This document shows positions 23,759 to 34,191 of a stretch of DNA of 62,526 nucleotides, piece after piece (position 1 is the first letter of the stretch; the number at the start of each line of letters is the position of its first letter). Made by a program: the position numbers and the translations under genes. The notes under the pieces are model-generated. The model was not told where the DNA came from. It saw only the letters and a list, made by a program, of their open reading frames with translations, and did not search any database. This DNA is from Sporosarcina koreensis (GTDB taxonomy: Bacteria > Bacillota > Bacilli > Bacillales_A > Planococcaceae): assembly GCF_001531445.1 (NCBI RefSeq), contig NZ_LQYA01000017.1, positions 1-62,526 of the forward strand, given 5' to 3'.

Positions 23759-24595
23759 TTATTCTTTTTCATCTTCAACTTCATCAAGACTTTCCTCTTC
23801 CAACTTGTCCAGTTTGAACTCTATCACTTTACCTTCAATGGCATTGATGAAGTGATCTTCGATGGTGCCATCTTTCAATTCTACACGAATATTCCATGTC
23901 GGGGCAAATACTTGCTTTCCAGTCAATTGGACGAGCGACGAGTATCCTGGCGTCACTTTCAATACTTTGGAATCCGGCCTCAAAAACCCTCGCGTTGCAA
24001 GTGATCCGACCGCTTCATCTTGTGTCAACACTTCTTTTTTATGGTTGTCGCTTGAAAATTCCTCTAGCATCCGTTGCTCATAATGGGTTACTTCATAGTC
24101 CTCGTCCCAATAGATCGTCAACGTCGCATTCGAGCTGTAAAAAATCGGTTCCCCATTCACTTTTTGAAAGAAGATGGCTTTCCGTGATTCCTCATCCACT
24201 TGCCAGAACTCATATTCGGCTCCATTCAAGACATACTTCGTGAGGAAATCCTTGAAATAATACTCTTCTTTTGTATTCAAAATAGATACAGGAGTGCGCA
24301 TTTCGGATTCAATCGTTGTATTGTCGATGATATCGATGGACTGATCCTCAAGCGACTCCAATTCCTCCTGCGAGAAGGACTTCATGTTTGCAGAGATATA
24401 GGAAAAGTCACTTTTCACCACTTGCGGCACATTGTACGTTATATTCTCCTGCTTCATCAAATCCTCAATCGACGTTTTCCCCGCGACCTGCACATTTTGC
24501 GCCTCGGTTCGCTGATTAATATATAAGGAATACAGGAAGATATTCAATATCGAAAAAACGACGATGAAGATTGTTTTCGTTTTATTCCAATCCAA
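23759..24595 (-). CDS. walI: WalK regulator WalI (YycI)
   Basis: A 278-residue single-pass membrane protein. A short cytoplasmic start (DWNKTKT), one helix (IFIVVFSILNIFLYSLYI) and a large extracellular domain with EYYFKDFL, EYEFWQVDEESRKAIFFQKVNGEPIFYS. It forms a complex with WalH and WalK and adjusts the kinase. The start is TTG 24595 with GGGGGTGAG just upstream. It overlaps walH by 14 bp. Upstream in-frame ATG codons would add 34 residues read out of the walH gene. Confidence 0.93.
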   Translation of the reverse strand: MDWNKTKTIFIVVFSILNIFLYSLYINQRTEAQNVQVAGKTSIEDLMKQENITYNVPQVVKSDFSYISANMKSFSQEELESLEDQSIDIIDNTTIESEMRTPVSILNTKEEYYFKDFLTKYVLNGAEYEFWQVDEESRKAIFFQKVNGEPIFYSSNATLTIYWDEDYEVTHYEQRMLEEFSSDNHKKEVLTQDEAVGSLATRGFLRPDSKVLKVTPGYSSLVQLTGKQVFAPTWNIRVELKDGTIEDHFINAIEGKVIEFKLDKLEEESLDEVEDEKE

Positions 24596-25919
24596 TCTGC
24601 TCACCCCCGCCTTGTTCAGGTGTATAGGGAACCCAGTCTCCTTTGGCATAATAAAACCAGGTCGGCTCCATAATATAAATCCTTTGTTCCAAGTCATGTT
24701 TCATCATATAGCCGGTGGTGATTTCCTCGACCGTTCCGAAATCGAAGTTCTCAATTCCCATTAGTTCATTAACAATTGTCGTCCCTGAAGGAAGCTCCTC
24801 CTCTTCATCATTCAGCGACACATCCAGCGTGTAGTACGGGCGGATATATCGGAAAACCCGATTCTCTCCATAATACTGTGCAATTTCCGTCGTGCCTGAA
24901 CGCGGGGACTCGCTGAAGACCGGATATCCATGAATATACAGTTGGAATTTCACATACCTGTAAGAAGGATTTATATACGAGAACCTGTATGAATCTGTCC
25001 ATCCGCCATGCTCATTTATTGATTCGATGACATCAATCAATAAATCGGAAGGGGTTTCTGCAGGCTCCCTGCTTAACGCAGCGGGATGGGCAAAATTCAA
25101 AATTTTCGTTTCTGTATTCACGCTTAGCAGCGCATGGTCGTCACCGAATTCTTCATGTGTCGCATCCACTTGGCTGCGCCGCACTGCATTCGGGTCATTG
25201 AATAATGCATCCCGGAAGCGGGTCGGACTGATTTCTTCCTGGTAATATGTGCTTTGAAGCATCCTGACCGGTTCGGTCGGCACCGCCAAATAGACCGGCT
25301 CTTGGGCATTCACTTCCGCGTAGTAAGGCAGGTTTTCCCCTTCCAGAACGATTTGACGATACGACTTCATTGTATCCGTGGCTGCTATTTTTCCATGATA
25401 ATGGATTCCTGTTGCACGGTTGATGAAATGTGCTTCAAAAGCGATTTCCTTCGGATTCCATCTCACGACAAGACGGTCAAAGCTGAATTCCGGAATTTGA
25501 ATATCATCCTCAATCGGAAAGATCTCATCATATACGGGCAACGGCACTTCCCCTTGAAAAAACAAAGTGAACTGATTCGCCTGTTCGAAAAAGGACTTCA
25601 TCTGTCCCTTGTTCATCTCGTTTGGTTCCCGTACCAATTGGGAGACTTTCCAAGTGCCCATTTCCCTCACAATATGATCAATCCGCTCCTGCTCGGTCGT
25701 CCCGTTAAGCGTCTCCTCATATTTAATGAGAAACTTATAGGGCTTGATGACATCCTCCTCTTGCTTCCGTTCACCAATGGAAATATCAACAGTCGGCGAT
25801 TGTTCAATCGTGTCCAACTGTGGGGAATACGTCCAAATGGAGAAAGTGAATGTGACGCTCAACAAGACGAGCAATAGTAAGATGATCGATTTAATCGGCT
25901 CGATATACTTCAATCCCAT
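24582..25919 (-). CDS. walH: WalK regulator WalH (YycH)
   Basis: A 445-residue protein with an N-terminal membrane helix (SIILLLLVLLSVTFTFSIW, residues ~11-29) and a large extracellular domain. YycH-type signatures include RLVVRWNPKEIAFEAHFINR and YIHGYPVFSE. It overlaps walK by 10 bp and walI by 14 bp, so the operon is tightly coupled. With WalI it restrains the WalK kinase in Bacillus; in staphylococci it activates it. Confidence 0.94.
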   Translation of the reverse strand: MGLKYIEPIKSIILLLLVLLSVTFTFSIWTYSPQLDTIEQSPTVDISIGERKQEEDVIKPYKFLIKYEETLNGTTEQERIDHIVREMGTWKVSQLVREPNEMNKGQMKSFFEQANQFTLFFQGEVPLPVYDEIFPIEDDIQIPEFSFDRLVVRWNPKEIAFEAHFINRATGIHYHGKIAATDTMKSYRQIVLEGENLPYYAEVNAQEPVYLAVPTEPVRMLQSTYYQEEISPTRFRDALFNDPNAVRRSQVDATHEEFGDDHALLSVNTETKILNFAHPAALSREPAETPSDLLIDVIESINEHGGWTDSYRFSYINPSYRYVKFQLYIHGYPVFSESPRSGTTEIAQYYGENRVFRYIRPYYTLDVSLNDEEEELPSGTTIVNELMGIENFDFGTVEEITTGYMMKHDLEQRIYIMEPTWFYYAKGDWVPYTPEQGGGEQIGLE

Positions 25920-27736
25920 TCACCTTCCTCTTGTTGTTCAAAAGGCAATGTAAAAAATATTGTTGTCCCCTTGCCTTCTTCACTTTCCGCCCATATTTCC
26001 CCGCCATGTGCGATGATCATTTCTTTTGCGATTGCGAGTCCGAGACCCGTCCCCCCCATCGCCCTTGATCTCGCTCGGTCCGCCCTATAGAACCTGTCGA
26101 AAATACGTTTTTCATTCGATTTAGGAATTCCCATGCCATCGTCGGAAATCATCACTTTGATGTATGTCCCTGACGTCGTCACTCCGAAACGTACATCTCC
26201 ACCATCCGGAGAATATTTCAGCGCATTCGAAATGATATTATCGATGACCTGCGTCATCTTATCAGTATCAATTTCAACGAAGAGATCCGCGGAAGGCAAT
26301 AACCGCTTGAAATGCACATTCTGAGACTTAGAAAACTCGAACCGCTCAATGATCGAGTTGAAGAAATGATTGAATTCCACCCATTCGGTGTTCAACTCAT
26401 ATTCTTTGCTGTCCATTCTTGAGAGCTTCAACAGGTCATTGACAAGCCGGATCATCCGCTCTGTCTCCGTCTGCGTCACCCGTAGGAAGGAAGGAGCGAT
26501 CTCCTCGTTCTTCCAAGCGCCTTCCGCCAATGCATCCAAATAGCTGCGCATCGTCGTCAGCGGCGTACGGAGCTCGTGAGAAACATTGGAAACGAATTCC
26601 CGCCTCTCCATGTCGATCTTTTCCTGTTCTGTATTGTCATGAAGGACAACAATGAGGCCATTCACAAATCCCGTCTCCCGCTGCGTCACTGAAAAAGTCG
26701 CCCGCAGGATGTAAGGTTCCTTCTCCGTACTGAAGTCAAGTGCGATTGAATCCTTCACTTGAATGAGATCTTCGAATGTATACTCTTGCTCCATGCCCAA
26801 AATGCTTGCAATCGGGCGGTTCAGTACAAGGTCGCGCGTCATCCGCAGCATCATGAGCGCGGAGTCGTTAATGAGGCTCACCCTGCCTTTGCGGTCCGTT
26901 GAAATGACGCCATCCGTCATATTTTCTAGAACCGAGGCGAGTTTCCTTTGCTCGCTTTCCGTCGTAGACTGCGACTCTTGGAGCTGATTCGTCAGATGGT
27001 TGAAAGCGATCGCCAGTTGGCCCATTTCATCATTTCCGTACACGTGGACCTTCCTTGAGAAGTTCCCCTGCGCCATCGCTTGTGCCTGGCGCCTCATATC
27101 TGAGATCGGTCTCGTGAAAGTCCGGGCTATGAAGATGCCGATAATAATCGTAAATGATAAGGAAACCGCCACTCCACCCGCGAGTATTTGATTGATTTCA
27201 TTGATCTGCTTGTACACTTTTTCAATATTGGCCGTAACGTATAACGCGCCGACAACTTCCATATTATTATCCATGATCGGCGTCACACGAACCATGACGC
27301 GTTCGCGTTTTGCCGGGTCATAGTTAATATTCTCATAGAACGTTTCGGTGGAGATGGACCTTCTTACACTGTCTTCCATCGATCGTTGGCCGACCAATGA
27401 TTGATTGCCCAATTCTGATGTGGCCAAGATGCGGTAATTTGATTTGATGACCCGTATTTCATTTATATCTTCCGAAGTAAAGCCCGAAAGGACGGTCCGC
27501 AAGCTCTGTTCGGGCGTCGGATCGTCCGGAGACCGGTCTTTTATCATCTCTTCACGCACACTGAATTCGACAAGGTTCACCCTGTCTCTGACCGATGTCG
27601 TGAAGTTCGTCTTCAACGTGTCTTCAAGCTTACTTGCAAAATACAAGCCGATGATCTGCATCGCCACAAGGATAAGCATGATGTATATGAGGACAAATTT
27701 TACATGGATGGATCGAAAAAAACCGACTTTCTGCAT
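25910..27736 (-). CDS. walK: Cell-wall sensor histidine kinase WalK (YycG)
   Basis: A 608-residue kinase. Helix 1 (~12-31), extracellular PAS-like sensor (~32-182), helix 2 (~183-203), HAMP (MRRQAQAMAQGNFSRKVHVYGNDEMG), cytoplasmic PAS (~262-370), HisKA with FVSNVSHELRTPLTT and HATPase_c with N-box DNIISNALKYSPDG, DDGMGIPK, FDRFYR and GGTGLGLAIAKEM. It controls essential murein hydrolase and cell-wall genes through WalR. It follows walR by 5 bp. Confidence 0.96.
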   Translation of the reverse strand: MQKVGFFRSIHVKFVLIYIMLILVAMQIIGLYFASKLEDTLKTNFTTSVRDRVNLVEFSVREEMIKDRSPDDPTPEQSLRTVLSGFTSEDINEIRVIKSNYRILATSELGNQSLVGQRSMEDSVRRSISTETFYENINYDPAKRERVMVRVTPIMDNNMEVVGALYVTANIEKVYKQINEINQILAGGVAVSLSFTIIIGIFIARTFTRPISDMRRQAQAMAQGNFSRKVHVYGNDEMGQLAIAFNHLTNQLQESQSTTESEQRKLASVLENMTDGVISTDRKGRVSLINDSALMMLRMTRDLVLNRPIASILGMEQEYTFEDLIQVKDSIALDFSTEKEPYILRATFSVTQRETGFVNGLIVVLHDNTEQEKIDMERREFVSNVSHELRTPLTTMRSYLDALAEGAWKNEEIAPSFLRVTQTETERMIRLVNDLLKLSRMDSKEYELNTEWVEFNHFFNSIIERFEFSKSQNVHFKRLLPSADLFVEIDTDKMTQVIDNIISNALKYSPDGGDVRFGVTTSGTYIKVMISDDGMGIPKSNEKRIFDRFYRADRARSRAMGGTGLGLAIAKEMIIAHGGEIWAESEEGKGTTIFFTLPFEQQEEGEWD

Positions 27737-27741
27737 TGTCC

Positions 27742-28455
27742 TTACTCCTGTTCCGGATCACGCAAATAGTAGCCGACTCCACGTCTTGTCACAATCCACG
27801 TCGGATGGCTTGGAGTGTCCTCGATTTTTTCGCGAAGACGGCGAATCGTTACGTCGACTGTCCGCACATCTCCGAAATAATCATAGCCCCATACTGTTTG
27901 CAATAAATGCTCCCTCGTCATGACCTGTCCGATATGCTTCGCCAAATAATGCAGCAACTCGAACTCGCGGTGCGTCAGTTCAATTGACTCCCCACGCTTT
28001 TGGACCAAATAAGCATCTGGCTGGATGACGAGAACGCCGACTGTAATTTCGTTTGTCGCTTCATCCTGTTCCTCTGACAACGTTTTCGAATGTCTGCGTA
28101 AATTGGCCTTGACCCTTGCAATTAATTCACGTGTGCCAAATGGTTTCGTCACATAGTCATCCGCGCCTAATTCCAATCCCAACACTTTATCGATTTCCGA
28201 ATCTTTCGCCGTCAGCATGATGATCGGGAAATCATACTTCTTCCTAACCTCCCTGCATACTTCCATGCCATCGCGCTTCGGAAGCATGATATCGAGCAGC
28301 ATAATATCCGGCTGCACCTCTTCCACTTTTTCAAGCGCTTCTTCGCCATCATAGGCGCAGTGAACGGTAAAGCCTTCCTTTTTTAAATTGAACTCTAATA
28401 TATCCGCTATTGGTTTTTCATCATCTACGACTAAGATCGTTTTATTTTGCATCAT
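27742..28455 (-). CDS. walR: Essential response regulator WalR (YycF)
   Basis: A 237-residue OmpR-family regulator. Receiver: [11 protein letters not shown], phospho-Asp in [32 protein letters not shown]. Winged helix: [54 protein letters not shown], the highly conserved WalR form. It is first in walRKHIJ-htrC. Two adjacent ATGs (28455, 28452) follow AAAGGGAATGA; the second gives better spacing. Confidence 0.96.
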   Translation of the reverse strand: MMQNKTILVVDDEKPIADILEFNLKKEGFTVHCAYDGEEALEKVEEVQPDIMLLDIMLPKRDGMEVCREVRKKYDFPIIMLTAKDSEIDKVLGLELGADDYVTKPFGTRELIARVKANLRRHSKTLSEEQDEATNEITVGVLVIQPDAYLVQKRGESIELTHREFELLHYLAKHIGQVMTREHLLQTVWGYDYFGDVRTVDVTIRRLREKIEDTPSHPTWIVTRRGVGYYLRDPEQE

Positions 28456-28611
28456 TCATTCCCTTTCCCGCCAGATTGGCGCCTGCTTATTATCTTATAT
28501 ATTCCTCTTACATGCTTAGCTTGCAACTATTCTCATTTCAATTTTATCGCCTTTATTATATATTCTATTTCTTTCGCGATAAACCTTCCATTCTGAACCT
28601 ATACCCAATTA

Positions 28612-28647
28612 GAAAAAGAGACGGCAACAGAATACTGTAGCGTCTCC
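28612..28647 (-). terminator. Terminator of the M23 peptidase gene
   Basis: On the minus strand AGACGCTACAG pairs with CTGTTGCCGTCT, ending in five T's. It separates the peptidase gene from walR, whose promoter must lie between 28456 and 28610. Confidence 0.8.
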
Positions 28648-28658
28648 ATTCCTTCTCT

Positions 28659-30122
28659 TTATCTTAACACACTCAACGGATTGATATTGGAACCGTTCTT
28701 GAATACTTCAAAATGCAAGTGCATGCCTGTTGAGCGTCCCGTGGAGCCCATGACACCAATTTTCGAACCTTGAGGAACTGTTTGTCCCACTTTGACTTCG
28801 ATGGATGCCAGATGGGCGTATAGCGTCTTATACCCATTGTTATGCGTAATGACAATGCGATTTCCATATGTCCCATGATATCCGACGTCCGTCACGACTC
28901 CATTATCTGAAGCGACAATCGAACGTGATGATGGTCGAGCGATGTCAATGCCTTGGTGTACTCTGCCCCATCGTTTCCCCATTTGGCTCGAAACATATCC
29001 ACCGTCTGCCGGCCACTTGAAGTTGCCCGTCCCGCGCGAAGGGATGACCTTTGTACCGACGACCGTCACTTCATGGACCGGCTCTTCCAATACATGTTCC
29101 TCCGCCACGGACTTGCCGATCACTTCCCCATTCTTTTTGCGAATCAAATGGGTGACCGATTTCTTGCCGTCTATTCCTTTTTGCTTAACTCTCTCTTCAC
29201 CTTTGAATGTCGATGCATCCTTTTCGGTCAGCTTCTTGAACTGGATCGGGGCAATCTCTTTTGACTCATAGTGTGCTTCCACTTCTATGTAGGGTTCAAG
29301 CGCCGTCACATTCAGCTCCTGACCAATTTGAAGAACCGTATCTTCCGTAATGCCCGGATTGATATCCATCAGTTTTGCTGTCTTCATATTATGGGCACTG
29401 GCGATCTTTCCTAATACGTCCCCTGCCTGTATGGCGTATTTCTTCTCTTCCAATGTGCCTTTATTCAATAAGGTCATTGCCTCTTCCACGCTTCGTACCT
29501 CTTCGGGTGCTATCTGTCCTTCCGTCGCCTCGATAGTAGCACTGAATTGAATATCCGCTAATCTTGTTTCATTTTCTTGTAACGGTGGTATAGGTTCAGT
29601 AGATTGTTGGCGGGCTTCGAATGCTGCAAGCTCCTGCTCTGTGACTGTTTGTAATGTCAGTTCCTGGATCACTTCTTCATAGTCGGCCATGTCTTTGACG
29701 TAAAACGCTGTTTCTTCGTCAACTTGGACACCGATCGCTTCCGCCTCCACGGTAAGCATGTCCTCAAGTTTTCCAAGGACCTGTTCATCGTCTGTTCCGA
29801 CCGAAAATACTTTTTCCGGCACGACAGACAATTCAGTCCCGATTGTCAATGGGAGACCTTCGAATTCGGAAGCCGCCTTCTTTAATTCCTCTTGTTTGAG
29901 TTGTTCGATCTTTTTGTCGTCGGATAGCATTCCGACATACTCGCTGTCCGAATATACATGGTAGACGGTATGGATAGAGGAATCTCCCTCTTTTTCGAGT
30001 GCATACCCCGAGCTGATGCCGATTCCTGCAAAGAGGACCGTTATGATGCCTACCTTTTGAACTTTTTTATATAGGGTGGTTCTATTCTGTTGTCCGTTCA
30101 TGTTTTGTTTCTTGAAAAACAT
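28659..30122 (-). CDS. M23 family metallopeptidase with LysM and G5 domains
   Basis: A 487-residue cell-wall hydrolase. One N-terminal hydrophobic segment (~23-42; VGIITVLFAGIGISSGYAL) is a signal anchor. A long linker precedes a LysM repeat (KYAIQAGDVLGKIASAHNM...DTVLQIGQELNV, ~230-280), then a G5-like domain (KSVTHLIRKKNGEVIGKSVAEEHVLEEP). The C-terminal LytM/M23 peptidase has zinc ligands in HQGIDIARP (HxxxD) and HLHFEVF (HxH). It cuts peptidoglycan cross-bridges. It lies directly upstream of walR; WalRK is known to control such hydrolases, so local co-regulation is plausible. Confidence 0.92.
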   Translation of the reverse strand: MFFKKQNMNGQQNRTTLYKKVQKVGIITVLFAGIGISSGYALEKEGDSSIHTVYHVYSDSEYVGMLSDDKKIEQLKQEELKKAASEFEGLPLTIGTELSVVPEKVFSVGTDDEQVLGKLEDMLTVEAEAIGVQVDEETAFYVKDMADYEEVIQELTLQTVTEQELAAFEARQQSTEPIPPLQENETRLADIQFSATIEATEGQIAPEEVRSVEEAMTLLNKGTLEEKKYAIQAGDVLGKIASAHNMKTAKLMDINPGITEDTVLQIGQELNVTALEPYIEVEAHYESKEIAPIQFKKLTEKDASTFKGEERVKQKGIDGKKSVTHLIRKKNGEVIGKSVAEEHVLEEPVHEVTVVGTKVIPSRGTGNFKWPADGGYVSSQMGKRWGRVHQGIDIARPSSRSIVASDNGVVTDVGYHGTYGNRIVITHNNGYKTLYAHLASIEVKVGQTVPQGSKIGVMGSTGRSTGMHLHFEVFKNGSNINPLSVLR

Positions 30123-30333
30123 CGTTTATTACTCCTTCCGACTGGCAACTGCTACTAGACGCCTATCATACTGAAAGATTTTCACGCTTCTCCAATTTAT
30201 CATATCTAGTAAGTCGCTTGTTGCTTTGTGATCATTTGTAATGAACTTGTAGTATTGCAACCAATTATTCCTTATTATCTTCCATATGTTAGTTGTAAAT
30301 GAGGAGAACATCGGCTGTGAAAATAGTCTTATG

Positions 30334-30380
30334 GCAAAAAGCCTTGATAGACCTGTTTGACAGGCCATCAAGGCTTTTCT
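30334..30380 (-). terminator. Terminator of the rplI-dnaB operon
   Basis: AAAAGCCTTGAT(GG) pairs with (CT)ATCAAGGCTTTTT around a CCTGTCAAACAGG inner hairpin on the minus strand, ending in T's. Confidence 0.85.
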
Positions 30381-30391
30381 CTATCTATCCA

Positions 30392-31750
30392 TTATTCATA
30401 AGACGGAGCTTGGTGTTGGCTCCAGTCGATATTCAGGAACTTGTTATATTCCTTTGCGAAAGCGAGAGTGACGGTGCCGGTTGGGCCGTTCCGCTGCTTC
30501 GCGATGATGATTTCAATCATGTTCTGATTCTCTGTTTCTTTATCATAGTAATCTTCCCGGTACAGGAAGGAAACGATATCAGCATCTTGCTCAATACTTC
30601 CCGATTCCCTCAAGTCGGACATCATCGGACGTTTGTCCTGCCGTTGCTCAACGCCCCGGGAAAGCTGGGAGAGCGCGATGACTGGGATTTTCAATTCCCG
30701 CGCAAGCGCCTTTAAGGAACGGGAGATCTCGGAAACTTCCTGTTGCCGGTTCTCGCCTGATCGACCACTTCCCATGATGAGCTGCAAATAATCGATCATG
30801 ATCATGCCAAGTCCGTGTTCCTGCTGAAGTCGTCGGCATTTGGAACGGATTTCATTAATCCGGATTCCCGGGGAATCGTCGATGAAGATTCCCGCGTTGG
30901 ACAAGCTTCCCATCGCCATCGTCAACTTACGCCAATCTTCCGCTTCCAAATTCCCTGTCCGCATGACTTGTGCGTCAATATTCCCTTCCGCGCAAAGCAT
31001 ACGCATGACGAGTTGTTCCGCCCCCATCTCCAAACTGAAAATCGCGACGTTTTCATCCGTTTTGGTTGCCACGTTTTGCGCCACGTTCAAGGCGAACGCC
31101 GTTTTACCGACAGATGGACGGGCTGCAACGATGATCAAGTCATTCCGCTGAAAACCGGCCGTAATCTTATCGAGATCACGGAAACCGGTCGGAATGCCTG
31201 TCACTTCACCTTTTCTAGTATGAAGGAGCTCGATATTGTCGTACGTCTCTACAAGCACATCTTTAATATGCTTGAAGTCGCCGGCATTTTTTCGATTGGA
31301 AACTTCCATGATCCTTTTTTCCGCTTCGGAAAGGACCGCTTCCACCTCATCCTCTTTCGTGAAACCTTCCTCGACGATATTGGTCGCTACCCGGATAAGC
31401 CGTCTTAAGATGGATTTCTCTTCAACTATCTTGGCATAATACTCGATATTCGCAGCAGTCGGGACAGCATTTGCAACTTCGGTCAAATACGAAATGCCGC
31501 CGACGTCTTCCAATTCCTTCTTCGCTGAAAGCTCTTCTGTTACCGTGACGACGTCAATCGCTTGTCCTTTATCACTCAGGATTAGCATCGTGTCGAAGAT
31601 TTTCTCATGCGCCGTCCTGTAAAAGTCATCCGGGCGAAGAACTTCGGAAGCCGTGATCAATGCTTCCGGCTGAAGGAAGATCGCCCCAATGACAGATTGT
31701 TCGGCTTCGTTATTATGCGGGGGGACGCGATCATACATCTGGTCCATCAT
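30392..31750 (-). CDS. dnaB: Replicative DNA helicase DnaB (DnaC in B. subtilis naming)
   Basis: A 452-residue hexameric helicase. N-terminal domain starts RVPPHNNEAEQSVIGAIFLQPEAL; the RecA-like domain has Walker A ARPSVGKTAFAL, Walker B LGMIMIDYLQLI, and the arginine-finger region LSQLSRGVEQRQDKRPMMSDLRESGSIEQDADI. It unwinds DNA at the fork. It follows rplI by 12 bp in the gdpP-rplI-dnaB group. AGGGAGCGATA precedes tandem ATGs. In B. subtilis purA lies between this gene and walR; here the M23 gene occupies that place. Confidence 0.97.
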   Translation of the reverse strand: MMDQMYDRVPPHNNEAEQSVIGAIFLQPEALITASEVLRPDDFYRTAHEKIFDTMLILSDKGQAIDVVTVTEELSAKKELEDVGGISYLTEVANAVPTAANIEYYAKIVEEKSILRRLIRVATNIVEEGFTKEDEVEAVLSEAEKRIMEVSNRKNAGDFKHIKDVLVETYDNIELLHTRKGEVTGIPTGFRDLDKITAGFQRNDLIIVAARPSVGKTAFALNVAQNVATKTDENVAIFSLEMGAEQLVMRMLCAEGNIDAQVMRTGNLEAEDWRKLTMAMGSLSNAGIFIDDSPGIRINEIRSKCRRLQQEHGLGMIMIDYLQLIMGSGRSGENRQQEVSEISRSLKALARELKIPVIALSQLSRGVEQRQDKRPMMSDLRESGSIEQDADIVSFLYREDYYDKETENQNMIEIIIAKQRNGPTGTVTLAFAKEYNKFLNIDWSQHQAPSYE

Positions 31751-31762
31751 TATCGCTCCCTA

Positions 31763-32209
31763 TCATTCTTCGGTTACATGGACTTTAAGCGTAGCTGTAA
31801 CTTCCGGGTGCAGTTTGATCGGCACATTTGTATAACCGAGAGCCCGAATAGCGTCAGGCAGTTCCATCTTACGGCGATCCACTTTGATTTTATAATTTTT
31901 TTCAAGGGCATCGGCAATTTGCTTTGTTGTAATGGAGCCGAAGAGACGTCCGCCTTCTCCGGATTTCGCTTTCATTTCCACCGTCTTCTCATCGATAAGC
32001 TCTTTTAGTTTTTCCGCTTCAGCCAAATCCGCTGCCGCGTCTTTTTCAGCACGCTTCTTCTGGCCTTCAAGTTGGCTCAAGTTTGCGGGTGTCGCTTCAA
32101 TCGCCAATTTGTTTTTCAACAGGAAGTTTTGCGCATAACCGACTGATACTTCTTTCACTTCGCCCTTTTTACCTTTTCCTTTAACATCTTTCAAAAAAAT
32201 AACTTTCAT
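31763..32209 (-). CDS. rplI: 50S ribosomal protein bL9
   Basis: A 148-residue protein: N-terminal domain [36 protein letters not shown], a long connecting helix, and a C-terminal rRNA-binding domain ([17 protein letters not shown]). ATG 32209 is preferred to 32215, since AAAGGGG is then 9 nt away and the product starts at the family N-terminus. It begins 2 bp after the gdpP stop codon. Confidence 0.97.
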   Translation of the reverse strand: MKVIFLKDVKGKGKKGEVKEVSVGYAQNFLLKNKLAIEATPANLSQLEGQKKRAEKDAAADLAEAEKLKELIDEKTVEMKAKSGEGGRLFGSITTKQIADALEKNYKIKVDRRKMELPDAIRALGYTNVPIKLHPEVTATLKVHVTEE

Positions 32210-32211
32210 TT

Positions 32212-34179
32212 TCATTTTCCCCTTTCCAATTTATCTTCTATTGCAGATTTCAATAAATGAACCGCTTCTTCTATCGTTTCCACTTCAAGCTGGCAAGCGG
32301 CATTCGTCAAATGTCCACCGCCGCCCAGCTCCTCCATGACAAGCTGTACATTCAGCTCTCCAAGGGACCTGGCACTGATTCCGATTTTCCCGTCTGCGCG
32401 GGATGCGATGACAAACGAGGCGATAACCCCTTGCATCGTCAGAAGGATATCAGCAGTCTGTGCAATCAGCACCGAATTATAGACGACGCCTTCTTCTCCT
32501 TTTGCTATCGCAATGCCGGCAGAGGTAAGCTCTACCGTTTCAATTAATTTGGACCGTTGGATATACGTCTCGATGTCTTCCTTCAACAGCCGCTGTACGA
32601 GGACGGTGTCTGCTCCATTTGTCCGTAAATAGGATGCCGCCTCGAACGTTCTTGATCCCGTTCGCAAGGTGAAGCTTTTCGTATCGACGACAATTCCCGC
32701 GAGCAATGCAGTCGATTCAAGCATCGTCAACTTTTCATTCTTCGGCTGATATTCCACAAGCTCCGTCACCAGCTCGGCCGTCGAGGATGCGTATGGTTCC
32801 ATATAGACGAGCATCGTATTATTGATGAATTCCTCGCCGCGTCGATGATGGTCGATGACGACAACCTTTTCGGCCTTCTCAATCAGCCGCTCATCGATGA
32901 CCATGCTCGGCTTATGCGTATCGACAATAACAAGAAGGGATCTTTCGGTCAGCATAGATAATGCGGTTTCCGGATCGACAAATTGTGAAAATAACCCGTC
33001 GTCCTTTTTGATTTCATCCATCAGTCGGGTCACGCTTCCATCCAACTCGTCAAAATTAAGGACGACATGGCCTTCCACGTTGTTCATTCTCGCCATCTTC
33101 CGGACACCGATGGAAGCTCCGATCGCGTCCATATCGGGCATTTTATGACCCATAATCAGCACTTTATCGCTTCCTTGGATCAAATCCCGTAAAGCGTGTG
33201 AAATGACCCTTGCGCGTACACGGGTCCTCTTTTCCACCGGATTCGTCTTGCCGCCGAAAAACTTGAGCTTGCCATCCTTATGCTTAATGGCGACCTGATC
33301 GCCGCCACGCCCAAGGACAAGATCCAAACTGGATTGCGCCAGCTCTCCCAGCTCTGTCAGCGAGGCGGAGCCGGTTCCGACTCCTATGCTCAGCGTCAGA
33401 CTTGCATTCTGCTTAGCGGTCTTCTCCCGAATATCATCCAATATCGTAAACTTCACCGTTTCCAACTTGGAGAGAATCGCTTCATTGAAAACCGCTAAGA
33501 AACGATCAGATGCAATCCTTTTCACAAAAATACCGTTATCCAACGCCCATTGATTCACAAGTGAGGTGACAAGCGAGTTAAGATTGCTTCTCGTCTGGTC
33601 GTCCATCGTTTGTGCAAGTTCATCATAATTGTCGATAAGCATAACCCCGAGGACAGTACGGTCCTGATGATAAAGGGATTCGATCTCCACTTTTTCAGTG
33701 ATGTCGAATAAATAAATCAGTTTTTCCTCAGCCCTGTAAATGACTTGATAGGTAGATCCGCCGACTTTCAAAATCGTCTTCTGCCCATCATTTTTAAGAA
33801 TGGATTGGAATGTTTCAGATAGCTGGAACAATTCTTCCCCAATCAACGTCTCTTTATCAAAGATATTGACGGCAAAGGGGTTCGCCCATTCGATAATATT
33901 TTTTTCATTAAAAAGGATGATGGCGATCGGCAGCTCAAGCAGCGCCTCTTCGCCGACCTTTTTCATCCGATAGGAGAGGGATTCGATATGCTTCTCCGTT
34001 TCGATGTACGTCTGTTCCTCCAGCTTCCAAGCGACTCCTACCGCTACCGTGAAAGGAATTGTGAATAAAAGACCCTCCCAGAAATTCGACAGGAACAATA
34101 GGACAGCTGCTATCAATCCAAGGAGAGATATGACAGTCAATGGATAACGGACAGCTCTTCTTCTAAAAAATGACCTCAT
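32212..34179 (-). CDS. gdpP: Cyclic-di-AMP phosphodiesterase GdpP
   Basis: A 655-residue membrane protein. Two N-terminal helices (~14-52), a heme-binding-type PAS domain (~75-165), a degenerate GGDEF domain (~170-300; no GGDEF motif, [13 protein letters not shown] in its place), and DHH-DHHA1 (~335-650) with [33 protein letters not shown] and [11 protein letters not shown]. It breaks c-di-AMP to pApA, affecting osmolyte balance, cell wall and beta-lactam tolerance. It follows yybS by 12 bp. Confidence 0.96.
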   Translation of the reverse strand: MRSFFRRRAVRYPLTVISLLGLIAAVLLFLSNFWEGLLFTIPFTVAVGVAWKLEEQTYIETEKHIESLSYRMKKVGEEALLELPIAIILFNEKNIIEWANPFAVNIFDKETLIGEELFQLSETFQSILKNDGQKTILKVGGSTYQVIYRAEEKLIYLFDITEKVEIESLYHQDRTVLGVMLIDNYDELAQTMDDQTRSNLNSLVTSLVNQWALDNGIFVKRIASDRFLAVFNEAILSKLETVKFTILDDIREKTAKQNASLTLSIGVGTGSASLTELGELAQSSLDLVLGRGGDQVAIKHKDGKLKFFGGKTNPVEKRTRVRARVISHALRDLIQGSDKVLIMGHKMPDMDAIGASIGVRKMARMNNVEGHVVLNFDELDGSVTRLMDEIKKDDGLFSQFVDPETALSMLTERSLLVIVDTHKPSMVIDERLIEKAEKVVVIDHHRRGEEFINNTMLVYMEPYASSTAELVTELVEYQPKNEKLTMLESTALLAGIVVDTKSFTLRTGSRTFEAASYLRTNGADTVLVQRLLKEDIETYIQRSKLIETVELTSAGIAIAKGEEGVVYNSVLIAQTADILLTMQGVIASFVIASRADGKIGISARSLGELNVQLVMEELGGGGHLTNAACQLEVETIEEAVHLLKSAIEDKLERGK

Positions 34180-34191
34180 TGTCTCATCCCC

